DNA of 64,000 nt from Sporisorium sorghi (Eukaryota; Basidiomycota; Ustilaginomycetes; Ustilaginales; Ustilaginaceae), in contig JALCCG010000091.1 of assembly GCA_023212695.1 (NCBI GenBank), positions 1-64,000 of the forward strand. Direction: 5' to 3'. The stretch's first letter is position 1. Every line of letters starts with the position of its first letter. The notes beneath the pieces are model-generated. The model did not search any database. It was not told the DNA's origin and was given only the letters and a program-made list of their open reading frames with translations. Both the position numbers and the translations under genes were made by a program. Positions 43,984 to 54,928 of the stretch are shown here, in pieces.

Positions 43984-46900
43984 ATGGCAGCACCAGCCAA
44001 CACCGACGCGCTCGGTTTGCTGAGTGCCGCCCTCAACGCGTCCGACAAGCAAAACGAAGCTCTTCACCTCAACGAGCTCTACAACTTGCTCAAAGTGCAG
44101 CCTGGCAACATCCCCATCCTGCTGCCTTCGCTCATTTCGCTCCTCCCCAAAGCCAGCACATCGATACGAACATGGATCGCCCTCGTCATGGATCTCGCCT
44201 TTTGCAGACCTGCCCTCTCCCAAGGCACCAAAGCGACCCTCGCCATCCATGCTCCCGACGCCATCCTCCTGCTCATCAAGGACAAGGACCCGCGTCTCGC
44301 CAAGATCGCTTCCCAATGCTTTGCCAGCATGTATCCCGTCCTCTTCCGCCTCGTCTGCAACGATCGCGCAAAATCGAATCTTTGGAACACCGTACAGACC
44401 ATCAAGGCGCAGGTGGTCCATCTCTTTGATAACGGAAGCCAAGGTGCCAAACTTGCCGTCATAAAGTGCTACCAGCGCATCGTCCAGGTCCAGTCGCGTG
44501 GCTCCTCCGACCCTCGCGCACAGCTCAAAAACGACGTCAGCCTCAGCGCCGTTCCGACATCGCATCCTTTCCTCAATGCGGCCAGCCTCGAAGAGGAGGG
44601 CAATCGCCTTTTTGCTCAGCTCGTCACCCTCATCTTTACCAGCGACGTCATCGACCTCATCATGGCCTCCGTCAACTCGCTCACCATCCTCGCCAAATCG
44701 CGTCCGCAACTCGGCTCCGTCATCCTCCGCGCCATGGCCACTTGGACTCCTGCCAGCCTCACCAACCTCACCCACACCCAAATACGCAACGTCGAAAAGA
44801 CGGTTCGCATCTTCTACCTTCACTTTGTGCGCAACCAGCTCGCAGGCCCAGATTCGGCCGCCATTCAAAAAGCGCTCGAAGCACAGCAGCGTCGCATGGA
44901 GGAAGCCGCCAAGGCCTACCAAGCCCAAAAGGAGGCAGAAGCAAAGCGCAAACGCGAGCAGATCGACGAGGAACTCGATGCTCCCAAGAAGGTCAAGCTC
45001 GAGCATCATCAGCCAGAGGCAGAGGCATCGACCTCGCAACAGCAGCTTGACGCAACAGCAGGCGAAGCGTTCCGCAACGCATCCGTCAGGACCACCGGCG
45101 GCGTCGATCGCAACCCTCTGGCTGCTTTCGACGTAAAGACGCTTCCCCTTCACCTCGTCATCGATCTCATCATTGCCAACCTCCAGGCGCTTTCAGATCA
45201 CGACCTCAATGCTGCCATCGCCAACGTGCGCGCCAACCTCCCTGCGGACGCATCTACATCGGTTCCACCACCACCGCAACCTCCCGCGTCTCAGGCACCA
45301 CTACCCCCACCACCACCTCCGCCGGGCCCTGCTCCTGGTCCTCCACCGCGGCCTCCCTCCATGATGGATACCGCGCTAGCCAATGGCGATGGACGGATCA
45401 AAACAGAGGCCCAGGCCGAGGATGTTGATGAGGACGTCGTGCAAGATCCGCTTCAGATGGACATGGCAGAGGAGGACCTGGAAGCACTGGAAGCAAGCGG
45501 TCGCGAAAGGGACGCTCGACGCAGTGCTCAGGATGCAGAAGAGGAGGAAGAGGAGGAGCTCTCATTGGCGGTCATCGAAAACTTTGCTCTTGCACCGCCA
45601 GAGTACCTTTCGATCAGCGAATCCGACTCACTCGTCAAGGACACCATTGCAAGGATATGCGACTTTGGCTCAGCCGCCTCGTCTGCGCTGGCCAACGGCA
45701 ATGTCCAATCCGACACCGACTCCCAGGCGCTCTGGTCAACTTTGGTCATCCGTCTCGCAACGCGCGGGTTCGCCGAGCCTCCTTCTGATCCCGAGACGTC
45801 GACCGAACAATCCGAAACCAAGATCGTTGGCGGCGTCGAGCCAGCACGCACGCTATCCGCCCAAGCCGACATCATCCGCACCTTGATGCTCGAATTCGTC
45901 AAGGCCGACTTTGTACGTCGCACGCGATTTGCTGTCACCTGGATGGCCGAGGAGTGGTTCTGCGACCGCGTGCGCCGAAAGCAGGCCACGTCTGATGGCT
46001 CTTCAAGCAAAGATCAGTATCCGATCTGGCTTGAGAAGCTGGCGCAGGCGTGGATCCCCAGCATCGATGCCAAGGACCGCTCTCTCGCCAAGTTTCTCGC
46101 CGATCTGCCCGAGATTCCGCCTGCAGTGCTGGACCTTGTCGCCGCGCTCAGCAAGGACAAGCTCAAGATGGTGGCAGGCATGTCGACTCTGCAAGACATT
46201 TGCATTTCGCGTCCTGCACTTCGCGATCAGTCGGCGGACAAGCTGTTGCAGCTTACCAGGACGAGCGAACGAGCGACTCGAGCTAGAGCCATCATCGCTA
46301 TCAAGCAGTGCGCTGTCGCCAACAGCACTCTTGAAGCCACCATCCTCGCCTTTGCCCGCAGCAATCTCGACATTCTCATCGAAACGCCAGAACCGTCGCC
46401 AGAGCAAGCTGAGGCTAAGGAGGGTGCCGACAAGGCGAATGGCGACGCCAACGGCACCAATGGCTCCATCAAAGCGGATCCAGAAGCAGCGGATGGCCTC
46501 GCCGCCAGTGAAGGTCAAGAGGCTGCTGACGAGGAGCCGGCGGAAAAGCCAGAATCGACGCATCCCACCGACAGCGACGACGTGCTGCGCTTCGTCGAGC
46601 TGCCCTTCTCGCTATGCACCAAGATCCCCGACATGCTCGACGAGATCTTCAACGCGTACCCGCGCACGCCCAAGTTTGTACAGCAAGCGATTGAGACGCA
46701 CATTGTCAATCTGATCCGCGCGCTAGGCGCCAACCACCCGCGACTGTTGACGCTGCTGCGCAACTTTCCGGACGGTGCCGACTCGCTGGCGCTGTGCATC
46801 CTCAAGACGCTCACGGAGAAGAACCAGACGCCGGCGATCGTGGAGCTGGTCAAGGAGCTGGTGGACACGCGCGATGTCGACCCGCGCTTCCTGGTGCCGA

Positions 46901-47646
46901 TCATGGCGGATCTGGACAAGGCCGAGATCATGAAGCGGTTGCCCAAGGTGGTGACGATCCTGTCGTCGCGCGCGCCCGAGGACCGGGCGTTGATCAAGAG
47001 CGTCTTCCAGAGCATTGTACAGATGCCACCGCAAGGGTTTGGCTCCGTCTCGTCCAACTTGCCGCGTGTGAGGCAGACGGAACTGCTGACGCCTGTCGAG
47101 CTCATGGGTCTGCTCCACCACGCCGAGCGCGAGATCGGACTCAAGAACACCGTCGCTGCGATCCAGATCTGCTTCAGCATGACCGACGTCTACCGCTCCG
47201 AGGTGCTGGCGGCGGTGCTGAACCAGATCTCGGAGGACGCCAACCTGCCGATGCTCTTCATGCGTACCGTCATCATGGCCGTGTCGACGTACAGGACGCT
47301 GTCGAGCTATGTGGCGCGCAACCTGCTGTCGAGGTTGATTACGAAGAAGATCTGGCAGAATGCGCCGCTGTGGGACGGGTTTATTCTGTGTGCCAAGCAG
47401 ACGGCGCCGAGTTCGTTCGGGGCGCTGATCCAGCTGCCGAAGGATCAGCTGAGGGAGGTGGTGAGCCGGCAGCCGGATCTGAGGACGGGTTTGGTCGAGT
47501 ACTTGACCGGCAAAGCGGGCGGGAACAGGGCGAGGTTGGCCACGTTTATGGATATGCTCGGGCCCGAGCCTGAGAGCGCCAGCGACGGTGCGGCGACGGC
47601 GGCGGCGGCGGGTGAGGGGCAGGCACAGAACGCTGCCGCCGCCTGA
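43984..47646 (+). CDS. PTA1: Symplekin/Pta1, mRNA 3'-end processing scaffold
   Basis: A single-exon protein of 1220 aa from the ATG in CACCATGG at 43984; an upstream in-frame ATG would read through the A-run and is unlikely. The N-terminal HEAT-repeat domain (residues ~15-300) includes PILLPSLISLLPKA and IRTWIALVMDLAF. A nuclear-type basic stretch (KRKREQ, PKKVKLE), a poly-Pro segment near residue 425-460 and acidic linkers follow. The last ~350 residues are the symplekin C-terminal domain: VELPFSLCTKIPDMLDEIF, FPDGADSLALCILKTL and LRTGLVEYL near the end. The protein scaffolds the cleavage and polyadenylation factor and contacts the Ssu72 phosphatase. Identity rests on the two domain ends together. 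Confidence 0.93.
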   Translation: MAAPANTDALGLLSAALNASDKQNEALHLNELYNLLKVQPGNIPILLPSLISLLPKASTSIRTWIALVMDLAFCRPALSQGTKATLAIHAPDAILLLIKDKDPRLAKIASQCFASMYPVLFRLVCNDRAKSNLWNTVQTIKAQVVHLFDNGSQGAKLAVIKCYQRIVQVQSRGSSDPRAQLKNDVSLSAVPTSHPFLNAASLEEEGNRLFAQLVTLIFTSDVIDLIMASVNSLTILAKSRPQLGSVILRAMATWTPASLTNLTHTQIRNVEKTVRIFYLHFVRNQLAGPDSAAIQKALEAQQRRMEEAAKAYQAQKEAEAKRKREQIDEELDAPKKVKLEHHQPEAEASTSQQQLDATAGEAFRNASVRTTGGVDRNPLAAFDVKTLPLHLVIDLIIANLQALSDHDLNAAIANVRANLPADASTSVPPPPQPPASQAPLPPPPPPPGPAPGPPPRPPSMMDTALANGDGRIKTEAQAEDVDEDVVQDPLQMDMAEEDLEALEASGRERDARRSAQDAEEEEEEELSLAVIENFALAPPEYLSISESDSLVKDTIARICDFGSAASSALANGNVQSDTDSQALWSTLVIRLATRGFAEPPSDPETSTEQSETKIVGGVEPARTLSAQADIIRTLMLEFVKADFVRRTRFAVTWMAEEWFCDRVRRKQATSDGSSSKDQYPIWLEKLAQAWIPSIDAKDRSLAKFLADLPEIPPAVLDLVAALSKDKLKMVAGMSTLQDICISRPALRDQSADKLLQLTRTSERATRARAIIAIKQCAVANSTLEATILAFARSNLDILIETPEPSPEQAEAKEGADKANGDANGTNGSIKADPEAADGLAASEGQEAADEEPAEKPESTHPTDSDDVLRFVELPFSLCTKIPDMLDEIFNAYPRTPKFVQQAIETHIVNLIRALGANHPRLLTLLRNFPDGADSLALCILKTLTEKNQTPAIVELVKELVDTRDVDPRFLVPIMADLDKAEIMKRLPKVVTILSSRAPEDRALIKSVFQSIVQMPPQGFGSVSSNLPRVRQTELLTPVELMGLLHHAEREIGLKNTVAAIQICFSMTDVYRSEVLAAVLNQISEDANLPMLFMRTVIMAVSTYRTLSSYVARNLLSRLITKKIWQNAPLWDGFILCAKQTAPSSFGALIQLPKDQLREVVSRQPDLRTGLVEYLTGKAGGNRARLATFMDMLGPEPESASDGAATAAAAGEGQAQNAAAA

Positions 47647-49091
47647 GATGTGTAGGGCTTGTTATCTTATTTCTCACTCGTTCACTGTAATCTATACGTT
47701 TGTAAACTCTGTTCGATTTGCGTGCTTGAAAAGGTTTGGTTCGTGCATCGTATTGGACCAAGCTGCTGGTGTTTCTGAATCTTATCTTACAGCATGCAAC
47801 GTACGATGAGCTTTGAGCAATGTGAGCCTGTAACGACAGTCTCGTGCGATGATCAGGGTTGTTCAGAGATGAAGCGCAATGCATCCCTACGAAGCTCATT
47901 CGGGTTCGGATGCCTGAGGGGGAGAGAAGCGAGACTCGTCGATGCTCGAACATGCATGAGCGGCAAGGAAAGGCTCGACGAGGAGCAGGGAGAGGCAGAA
48001 GAATGGGAAAGAGAAAGCAACAGCGCACTCATGGACGCTTAAGAAAGACACGGGCAGCGTAACATGGACGGTCAAGAGAGAAAACTGCAGCGTATCAACG
48101 GACAGTAACGATCAAGATATCTCATACAAGGGCACCAGCCTGAAGACAGGCTGACTCGCGGCACAGACAGAAAACAACCTCTCTTGCGGTCGGGCAGCTC
48201 CTTAACAGATGACAGAAGCAGATCACTCGCTTCTGGATCGTTCAATTGGGTCTCGAAGGGCAAGTAGCCATCCATGCGACTTGCAAGTTCGAGCAGCTTT
48301 GCCTTTGACGTCTCAATAAGAACATTCAAGAGCCTATAACACCACTCACTGTATCATGATAATAGCCTTTACCACCGCTCAATATGATATCTCACCACTC
48401 CTTTTCAAGTCTCGCACACAAGCCAAAGTCATGCTGATAGCAGTGTGTATTGCATGATCTACTCACCCTAGGCAAGGCAGAAATGTACCTTTGTAGCAAA
48501 CAAGGGCGAACGACAGACCGAGTGACAAACGGCATGACCGGTACATGGTAGTTGGTCGGCAAGCGTATGCGACGACGCCTGGTGAAGCGGATATCTACGG
48601 AGTGGTAGATGGACACGCTAGCTCCCCACGACTCTCTCGAAGTCGAAAAGCTCAAAGAAGTTCTCCTATTCCTGTTCCTGTTCCTGTTCCATAACCCTTG
48701 ACCCCGGCCCATTCAACGTCAAAGAGCACACGGTGATCAGGGTCATGTGCAATGTGAATCGAAAGCGTGCTTGTGTTTGTCTCGTTGTTTGTATCATCTG
48801 GACTGCAGCGTTTGCATCGTCTGTGCGACGCAGCAGATCAAACGCGCATGGCCACGAGTAGATGCGGTCAGCAAGCTGAAAGACTTCGTGTCGCACAGAC
48901 GATCTACGTCGCGAATCGAACATTCGACAGTCCTGCACCAGCGCTCATCAAGCAATTAGTCGCACACACAAGCCAGAGTAATCCTAGAATCAAAGTGTTG
49001 TATTCCATGATCCTCTTACGCAAAGCGAAGACAAGATCACGAGGTATAAAAGTAGACGTTACAAAACCCAGAAGAAGCCCATGAACGTAAT
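47647..49091. other. Convergent intergenic region with an OPT relic
   Basis: Between the symplekin and OPT stops. It carries a CCTGTT tandem repeat (about 48668-48690) joined to the OPT gene relic described separately. Otherwise no gene is seen. Confidence 0.55.
48660..48770 (+). pseudogene. Relic of an oligopeptide-transporter gene
   Basis: Bases 48696-48755 match the intact OPT gene (which lies on the opposite strand) at 49 of 60 positions by hand alignment. In one frame the relic reads LDPGPFNVKEHTVIRVMCNV, 17 of 20 residues identical to the transporter's conserved segment. Both ends decay: upstream it runs into a CCTGTT repeat and downstream the homology is lost. Most differences fall in third codon positions. 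Confidence 0.75.
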
Positions 49092-51515
49092 TTAGTGGTG
49101 GTAAGGCCTGAAGTCGGCAGGAGCGGGCGCGAAGCCGTCGACAGGCGCAGTCTTATACGGAGTGAGGTTGCCGTCGGCGGTGTTGTAAGGAGCCACGTTG
49201 CCCCACCAGCCGTCCGAGGCAAAGTTGCTGGAAGCACCGTTGGGGAAGATGAGGCAGAAGAAGATGACAACAGCCGAGACGGCGGTACCCGTGTCCAAGG
49301 CGGCACCGAGCACATAGTTGTATCGAGTCCACCAGCCGGTGCGGTACTTCTTCATGCAGTAGTTGAAGATGAAACCACACAGGGCCCACGAGGTAAAGTT
49401 GATACCCGTGGCAGGAGGCATGAGACCGGTACCGGTGAAGATGACAGGTGTGTTGACCTTGCGGATGAACGAGCGAGGGAATCTCTTGGCGAGCGCCCAG
49501 ATGATGACGGGGAAGATGGCACCAACCATGAACATCCACAACAGCTTGCCGTACTGCTTGCCCGGCGAGAAGACGGCACCGGGGCCAATGAGACCCCAGA
49601 TCTGCGAAGCGGTACCAAAGACGATGAGGTAGTTGCACGTGAAGCCGTCCGTGGCCTCGGAGGTGCAGACGTTGTTGATGTTAGAGAAGACCCAGTCTTG
49701 CACGCCGATCACGACAAAGGACGAGACGACGATAGCGGTGACCTGGGCAATGAACATGTCCCTGGGAGGGATCTTCATGTAGTGGCCGAGCTTCATGTCA
49801 CCGGTGAACGAGAGACCCTGGTAGACACACATGTAGCAGAAAACCTTGAACATCATCATGCCCGTAGCCGAGCCAGGGTGCATGTAACCGATGATGAACT
49901 CGGAGATGACGTTGAGACCGACCTCGACGTTGGCAACGGCGACCACGATACCGACAGGCAGCATGAAGATGGCACCGATGATGAGCGAGATGACGAAAGC
50001 CCAGACGGGGAAGTCGGTGGCGTAGCCAGCAGTGCAGCCGACACCGAGACCGAAGCAGATGACAAAGAGCGCGGCGTACCAGAGCTTGGGCACTTCAGGG
50101 TATCGCTGCATGAGTCGGGCGTGGATGTCGCGCTCTTCGTTGACCGAGGTGGTGAACTGCTTGTAGATCTGCTTGCCGTGGAAGAGACCGACGTGCACGA
50201 GGACCGCAGTGATGGAAGCAAACGAGAGCGCGAAGGAGATGGCGTACGTGACCGAGAAGTACTGCTCCGAGTATGCGTTGTATCCGGCAGCGTCGAAGTG
50301 AAGGTGGTCCGCGGTTGTGACCTTACTGGTCTTGTATCGGTGTCCGAAACGGTCGTAGACACCGCTGGTCGAGTAAGGAAGGTAGGCGAAATTCCAGACG
50401 TTCTTGTAGTAGAGGATGGGTCCGATGAAGCAGTAGCAGAACAAGAAGCCACCCAGGACGTTAGCCTGCGCCCACCACGGTGTATACAAGGGGTTGCCGT
50501 TGTACGAGTACTGGTTCCAGTCGAAGGTAAGAGGAATGAGGCCAAGACCTTGTTGAGTGCCGAGCATTTGGTTGAGGGGGACGTTGTCGGGCGCGATGAG
50601 GCAGAACCAATTTCCGACGGACATGAGCGCGAAAATGTAGCCGGGAAGGAAGTAGAATGCGAAGGCACCTGCGCAGGCGATCATGAAGAACTTGAATCGC
50701 GACATGTGGTTGCTACCGGTGTCGACCTGTCGGTGAAGGGCGGTGAAGAGCGCCGTGTTACCGAGGTTACCAGGCCAGATCATGGCGGCGGGCCAAACGA
50801 GCCATCGACGGAAGAAACCAGCCATGGAGAAGCCGATGAGCTGCGAGCTGAGGGTGAGGAGAATGACGTAGCCAAAGCCCCAGTCGAAGCCGTAGGTGAT
50901 ACGCTGGACAGCCGAAACATTGGTAGCATAAGCGCGCTGGTACGTAACATTGGACATAACAGTAATCACTGTATGTTCCTTCACGTTGAATGGGCCGGGG
51001 TTAAGGGTGAAGCTACCGAATGGCGTTTTGAAGACCTTGGTAGGAAGAACTCTGGCCATGAAGACACCCATGGGATAAGCGATGAGCTGGGCGACGAACG
51101 AAGAAATGGTGACGGTAGGGTATCGGTAGCTGAGAAGCTGGTTGACACCGGGAATGACAATCGTGAAAAGCATGCCGATGAACCAGGTACGGAAGGTCAT
51201 GACGGGCATGGAAGGGTCGTCGACGTTGGAGACGGCGGCGCGCACTTCGGGGTAAGGCGAGTCCTCCTCGAGCTCCTCCTCGATCTGAGCCTCAGCCTTG
51301 TAGTCGCCCTGCTCGATGACGTGCTCCACCGCATCGATCTTGGCAGTTGCCATGTTGGGATCATTGAGGCGGTGGTCGAGGAAGTCAGTCTTGAGGTTCT
51401 TCTCGATGTTGTGAAGCTCGGCGATGCCAGGAGTGGCGAGCTCTTCCTTAGAAGAGCCCTTTTCGTCCGTGGAGCCATGGCTCGAAGTTCGGACAACGTC
51501 AATGTCGTTGACCAT
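49092..51515 (-). CDS. Oligopeptide transporter, OPT family (Isp4/Opt type)
   Basis: A single-exon protein of 807 aa from MVNDIDVV at 51515; a longer in-frame start exists but reads leader sequence. The acidic N-terminal tail (EEELEEDSPYPEVRAAV) is typical of fungal Opt proteins. About 14-16 hydrophobic segments follow. Signature blocks are NPGPFNVKEHTVITVMSNV, HYMKIPPRDMFIAQ and SFTGDMKLGHYMK. The family imports tetra- and pentapeptides or glutathione with protons across the plasma membrane; which substrate applies here cannot be told. It is convergent with symplekin. Confidence 0.95.
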   Translation of the reverse strand: MVNDIDVVRTSSHGSTDEKGSSKEELATPGIAELHNIEKNLKTDFLDHRLNDPNMATAKIDAVEHVIEQGDYKAEAQIEEELEEDSPYPEVRAAVSNVDDPSMPVMTFRTWFIGMLFTIVIPGVNQLLSYRYPTVTISSFVAQLIAYPMGVFMARVLPTKVFKTPFGSFTLNPGPFNVKEHTVITVMSNVTYQRAYATNVSAVQRITYGFDWGFGYVILLTLSSQLIGFSMAGFFRRWLVWPAAMIWPGNLGNTALFTALHRQVDTGSNHMSRFKFFMIACAGAFAFYFLPGYIFALMSVGNWFCLIAPDNVPLNQMLGTQQGLGLIPLTFDWNQYSYNGNPLYTPWWAQANVLGGFLFCYCFIGPILYYKNVWNFAYLPYSTSGVYDRFGHRYKTSKVTTADHLHFDAAGYNAYSEQYFSVTYAISFALSFASITAVLVHVGLFHGKQIYKQFTTSVNEERDIHARLMQRYPEVPKLWYAALFVICFGLGVGCTAGYATDFPVWAFVISLIIGAIFMLPVGIVVAVANVEVGLNVISEFIIGYMHPGSATGMMMFKVFCYMCVYQGLSFTGDMKLGHYMKIPPRDMFIAQVTAIVVSSFVVIGVQDWVFSNINNVCTSEATDGFTCNYLIVFGTASQIWGLIGPGAVFSPGKQYGKLLWMFMVGAIFPVIIWALAKRFPRSFIRKVNTPVIFTGTGLMPPATGINFTSWALCGFIFNYCMKKYRTGWWTRYNYVLGAALDTGTAVSAVVIFFCLIFPNGASSNFASDGWWGNVAPYNTADGNLTPYKTAPVDGFAPAPADFRPYHH

Positions 51516-54500
51516 TTTGAGCAAATGAGGAGGTACGCGGAAGTGAAGGGAGAGGTGGGGGTAACGAAAAAGGGAAGGAGCGGCGCTTGGGGCGATGAGT
51601 CGAGGGGTATATGTACTTTCTTTTCCTCTTTGAGTGACGTAGAGTTGTTGAAGCGGAGCGGAATCAGCCGTCTCTTGCGTGCATCTAGGCAAGAGGAAGA
51701 CCGGAGCTCAATCAGCTTCTCACGCCACCAGCGACTAGTGTAGATTACAAACTGGATGGACTCGAGCGATTGGCCTGAGAAGAGAAGCAACTCACTTATC
51801 GCAACAGCCGAGGAAGCAAACGGGCGCAGGAACGAGCAACGAGCAACGAGCAACGAGCAACGAGCAGCGGCCAATCAGGCAGCAAACAACAGAGAAAGAG
51901 ACAGAGGAAGTTCCCTTCGGCGTAGACCGGTTACTGTGGACTATTGCCAATTTGTCACATAGAGAGACCAAGCCAAGACAAGCCAATCGACACTCGAGTA
52001 TTCGAGGTGTCGGGACCGACGACAGGCCTTCTTTGCATCTCGCGCCACTATCACGGAGCTCGGCTGCACGAGCAGCTGTTTTGGCTATCCATGCAGGAGC
52101 ACGCAAGGCTTGAGACAGCAGCCATCGCAGCATCGCAGTATCGCAGCATCAGAGCGCAACACTTCGGAAACGGGCGCTCCGAAAGCGATCCCATAGCTGG
52201 GTTGTCCAGAATAGAGCGTGTGAAGCTGCAGAGGTGTGCATGTGAGCGAAAACAGAGAGAAAAAAAGAAGCACACGAGCAAATCCACAGTTTGACGGCTC
52301 AAGGAGAAACACAAGACGGCCACAGCGCATCGATGCAGAAGCACTGCAGCTGTGTGCATGCATCTGCAGCTTTGAATCACGGAGGGTGGGCATCCGACCA
52401 GTGTCGTCTAAGTAGACCGACAAATTGCCCGATACCTGTAAATTTACTGTAGACGGAGAACAAAGCGACAAGTTGATAAGCGCCTTTTACAAGGGCGACG
52501 GCAATCTTGGCCCGACGGAATTGAGTCTCGGGCAGAATCCCGCTGCTTGACCACATGCAGAGGTCGATGCACTATCCTGCAAAAAGCAAAGCGGTCAAAG
52601 CAGCAGCAGCCTAAGGTTGGGATGCGACGGCGGTAAAGGACCCAGCCAAGCGGCGGTCCAGCGCTACTCTCACCAGTGTCTGATGCGGTTTCCCCCCCAT
52701 GTCTCTTGCCCCTTGCAACAGCCTCGAATCTTGCTTGCCCTTCTCACACGACTGCATGGACTTAAGCGCAGCGCGAGTTTGAAAAGGATTGCCGGCCGCT
52801 CTTGAGCTTCTCCTGCCTTTTGCTCGCCTATCGCTTACGGTCGATGACCGTAGAGCAAGGCCAGACAGAATGAGAAACCTAGGCATTCGCATGAACAACG
52901 AAGTCGGCGGTTGGATAAAATCCACCAACCGAGGTTCCGGGTTTGAAATCGCAACACTTTTTTGATGCAGCCTCGACGGAACGGCGCTATCCGATGCGGG
53001 ACAAATGGGCTGGACGTCTGTCTATCCTCTGATTGTATTGCACACGAGCTTTTGTCGTCGATTGATTGGTTGCTTGGCACAGTCAGGCTCTTTCTCTTGC
53101 TGCAGTCGGGCGGCAGCAAACCGCAGGCTCGCCCTTACCGCTGGGCCGCGGCTTGTTTGTTTCAAGGTCTGTGGCCAATCACAATCCATCTGCTAGCTGC
53201 AAGAGCGTAAAACCTTGATCGCGGTCGAGCTGCAATTCATGCTTCTTTGCTCTGCTCATGATAAGGCTTCGAACATGGAGAAATAGACGCAGTTCGCAGC
53301 TTTATCACCACTTCATGCGATCTTCGAGAGAGCAAGACGATAGCACGCAAACCATTTCGATGGGCTTTCGCTCTTGATGATCTTCACGGTCCAAGGCTTG
53401 ACCAAGAGAGAGAAAAAAGAGGTCGAGGTAAGCATCCTTGCCCACTCGTCGGTCGCCGATCGGTCAATCTCCGAGCTTGGCATTGAGAGCGAATGAGGGC
53501 AAGACGGGGCGGCTAATCCTCCATTTTTAATTTTTTTAATTTTTAATTTCCCCCCCCCCCTTTTACGAAAAAATTCTCAAGCGCGATGCATGAATTTGGC
53601 TGTCGTCGGACGAGTGCCTTCCGAAGCGAAGGCTTTGGCGCCATGCCAGTCGACCTTCTTTGGAAAATCGAAATCATGGCCTGTCCCTTTGCGCCGATTG
53701 ATCAACATACGTAATGCTGGCCGGTCCCAGCTCGAACGCCATCTTCTCGGTGGCCGATGTTATCCGAGACGAGCTTGCCGCTGAGGTGGGGAATCATCAG
53801 CTTATCGCAAGGCCAGGGGGCACATGTTGCCACACTCGCTTCGAGGCGACTGCGAGTTGTGCATTGCCGTGCGCGCGCTTTCCTCGCCACACTTCAAAGG
53901 GATCAAATTTGGCGTAGCGCAGAGATGTGCGTTCTATCGAACCACGCTGCAAATGTGGGCGGGTTGACCGGTACTGCAGAAACTCAATTGCAGATGCAGT
54001 CGCAAGTCGGATCACACTTTGCCGGACAGAATAGCTTTAATGTTTGGATCAGTTGACCCGCCCGCATCTATCCTCCTAACCTGCGGGAGTTGCGGGATAC
54101 GGGGATGCGGAATCGCCACAACCGGTGGTTCAACGGAGATTCTCCGTGTCTTCCCGCTTCTGCTCCTCAGGCTCAAAGATTGTCGTGTGACCGAGCACGA
54201 GGTGATGCGGAACAATCGCGTGATGGACATCACAAGGTCGTGATTGGCTCATTCTCGACTCATCAAACAGACGCCATCAGCCAATGATGCTCCTTGCAGA
54301 CTGCAGATTTGATCGTTTGATCGGATTGGCCGCTTTCTCCGAGACGAAGCTGTGATAGGCGAGTCATATCGTCCTCAATCGTGGCGTGGCAATCGGAAGT
54401 GCCACTGCCGACAATCACCATCGTCGGCTCAACTCCTATCACCGTGGGCACACTTTACTGCCCAGGAACTGCTTATCATTGAAATACCCCCCAACTTTAG

Positions 54501-54928
54501 ATTCTCTGTTCCATGTAAGGAACGTGCGTGGGTGAGCTTCGAATCGCTTCGAGGTCTTCCGTACCCTCGTGCAGACCGCAGGGTCACATTTGTGGTCCCT
54601 AGCTCCTGGTTCGGTGCCTGGTGCCCTGTGTGATCTGCGTCACAGTGCGAAGCAAGACAATGGAGGTCCGCTGCGAAGAGTCCCAGACGAGGCCCGGTTA
54701 TTCTCGGTTTTTCCAAGAGCGGCAATCTGCTTCCTTGTCAAAGTCAGGTGGGCTCTTGTCTTGTCGGAAGCGTCCGATCAAGCTTGCACTGGTACAGCAC
54801 GGCACGGAATCACCGAAACATCAGCGTCGACTCAAAATTTTCAGTCTTGAGACCACTGTAATTCATTGTGATTGTCACTTGTATTTCCATCTAACGGTCT
54901 ACATAGCAGCAGCAGGCGCAGCGAGTCC
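51516..54928. other. 3.4-kb gene-poor region
   Basis: No gene is supported on either strand; the open frames are short and uncharacteristic. The left end is the OPT promoter and leader. Visible features are a GAGCAAC tandem repeat at 51832-51867, a T/A then C-run near 53522-53565, and a CCGCATC/GATGCGG inverted repeat enclosing 54061-54109. Confidence 0.55.
51832..51867. repeat. (GAGCAAC)n minisatellite
   Basis: About five tandem copies of a 7-base unit, near the OPT promoter. Confidence 0.8.

Noticed and set aside
49095..51743. 882-codon open frame antisense to the OPT gene
   Set aside because: Highly charged Asp/Arg/Val composition with no domain, produced by the codon bias of the OPT gene on the other strand.
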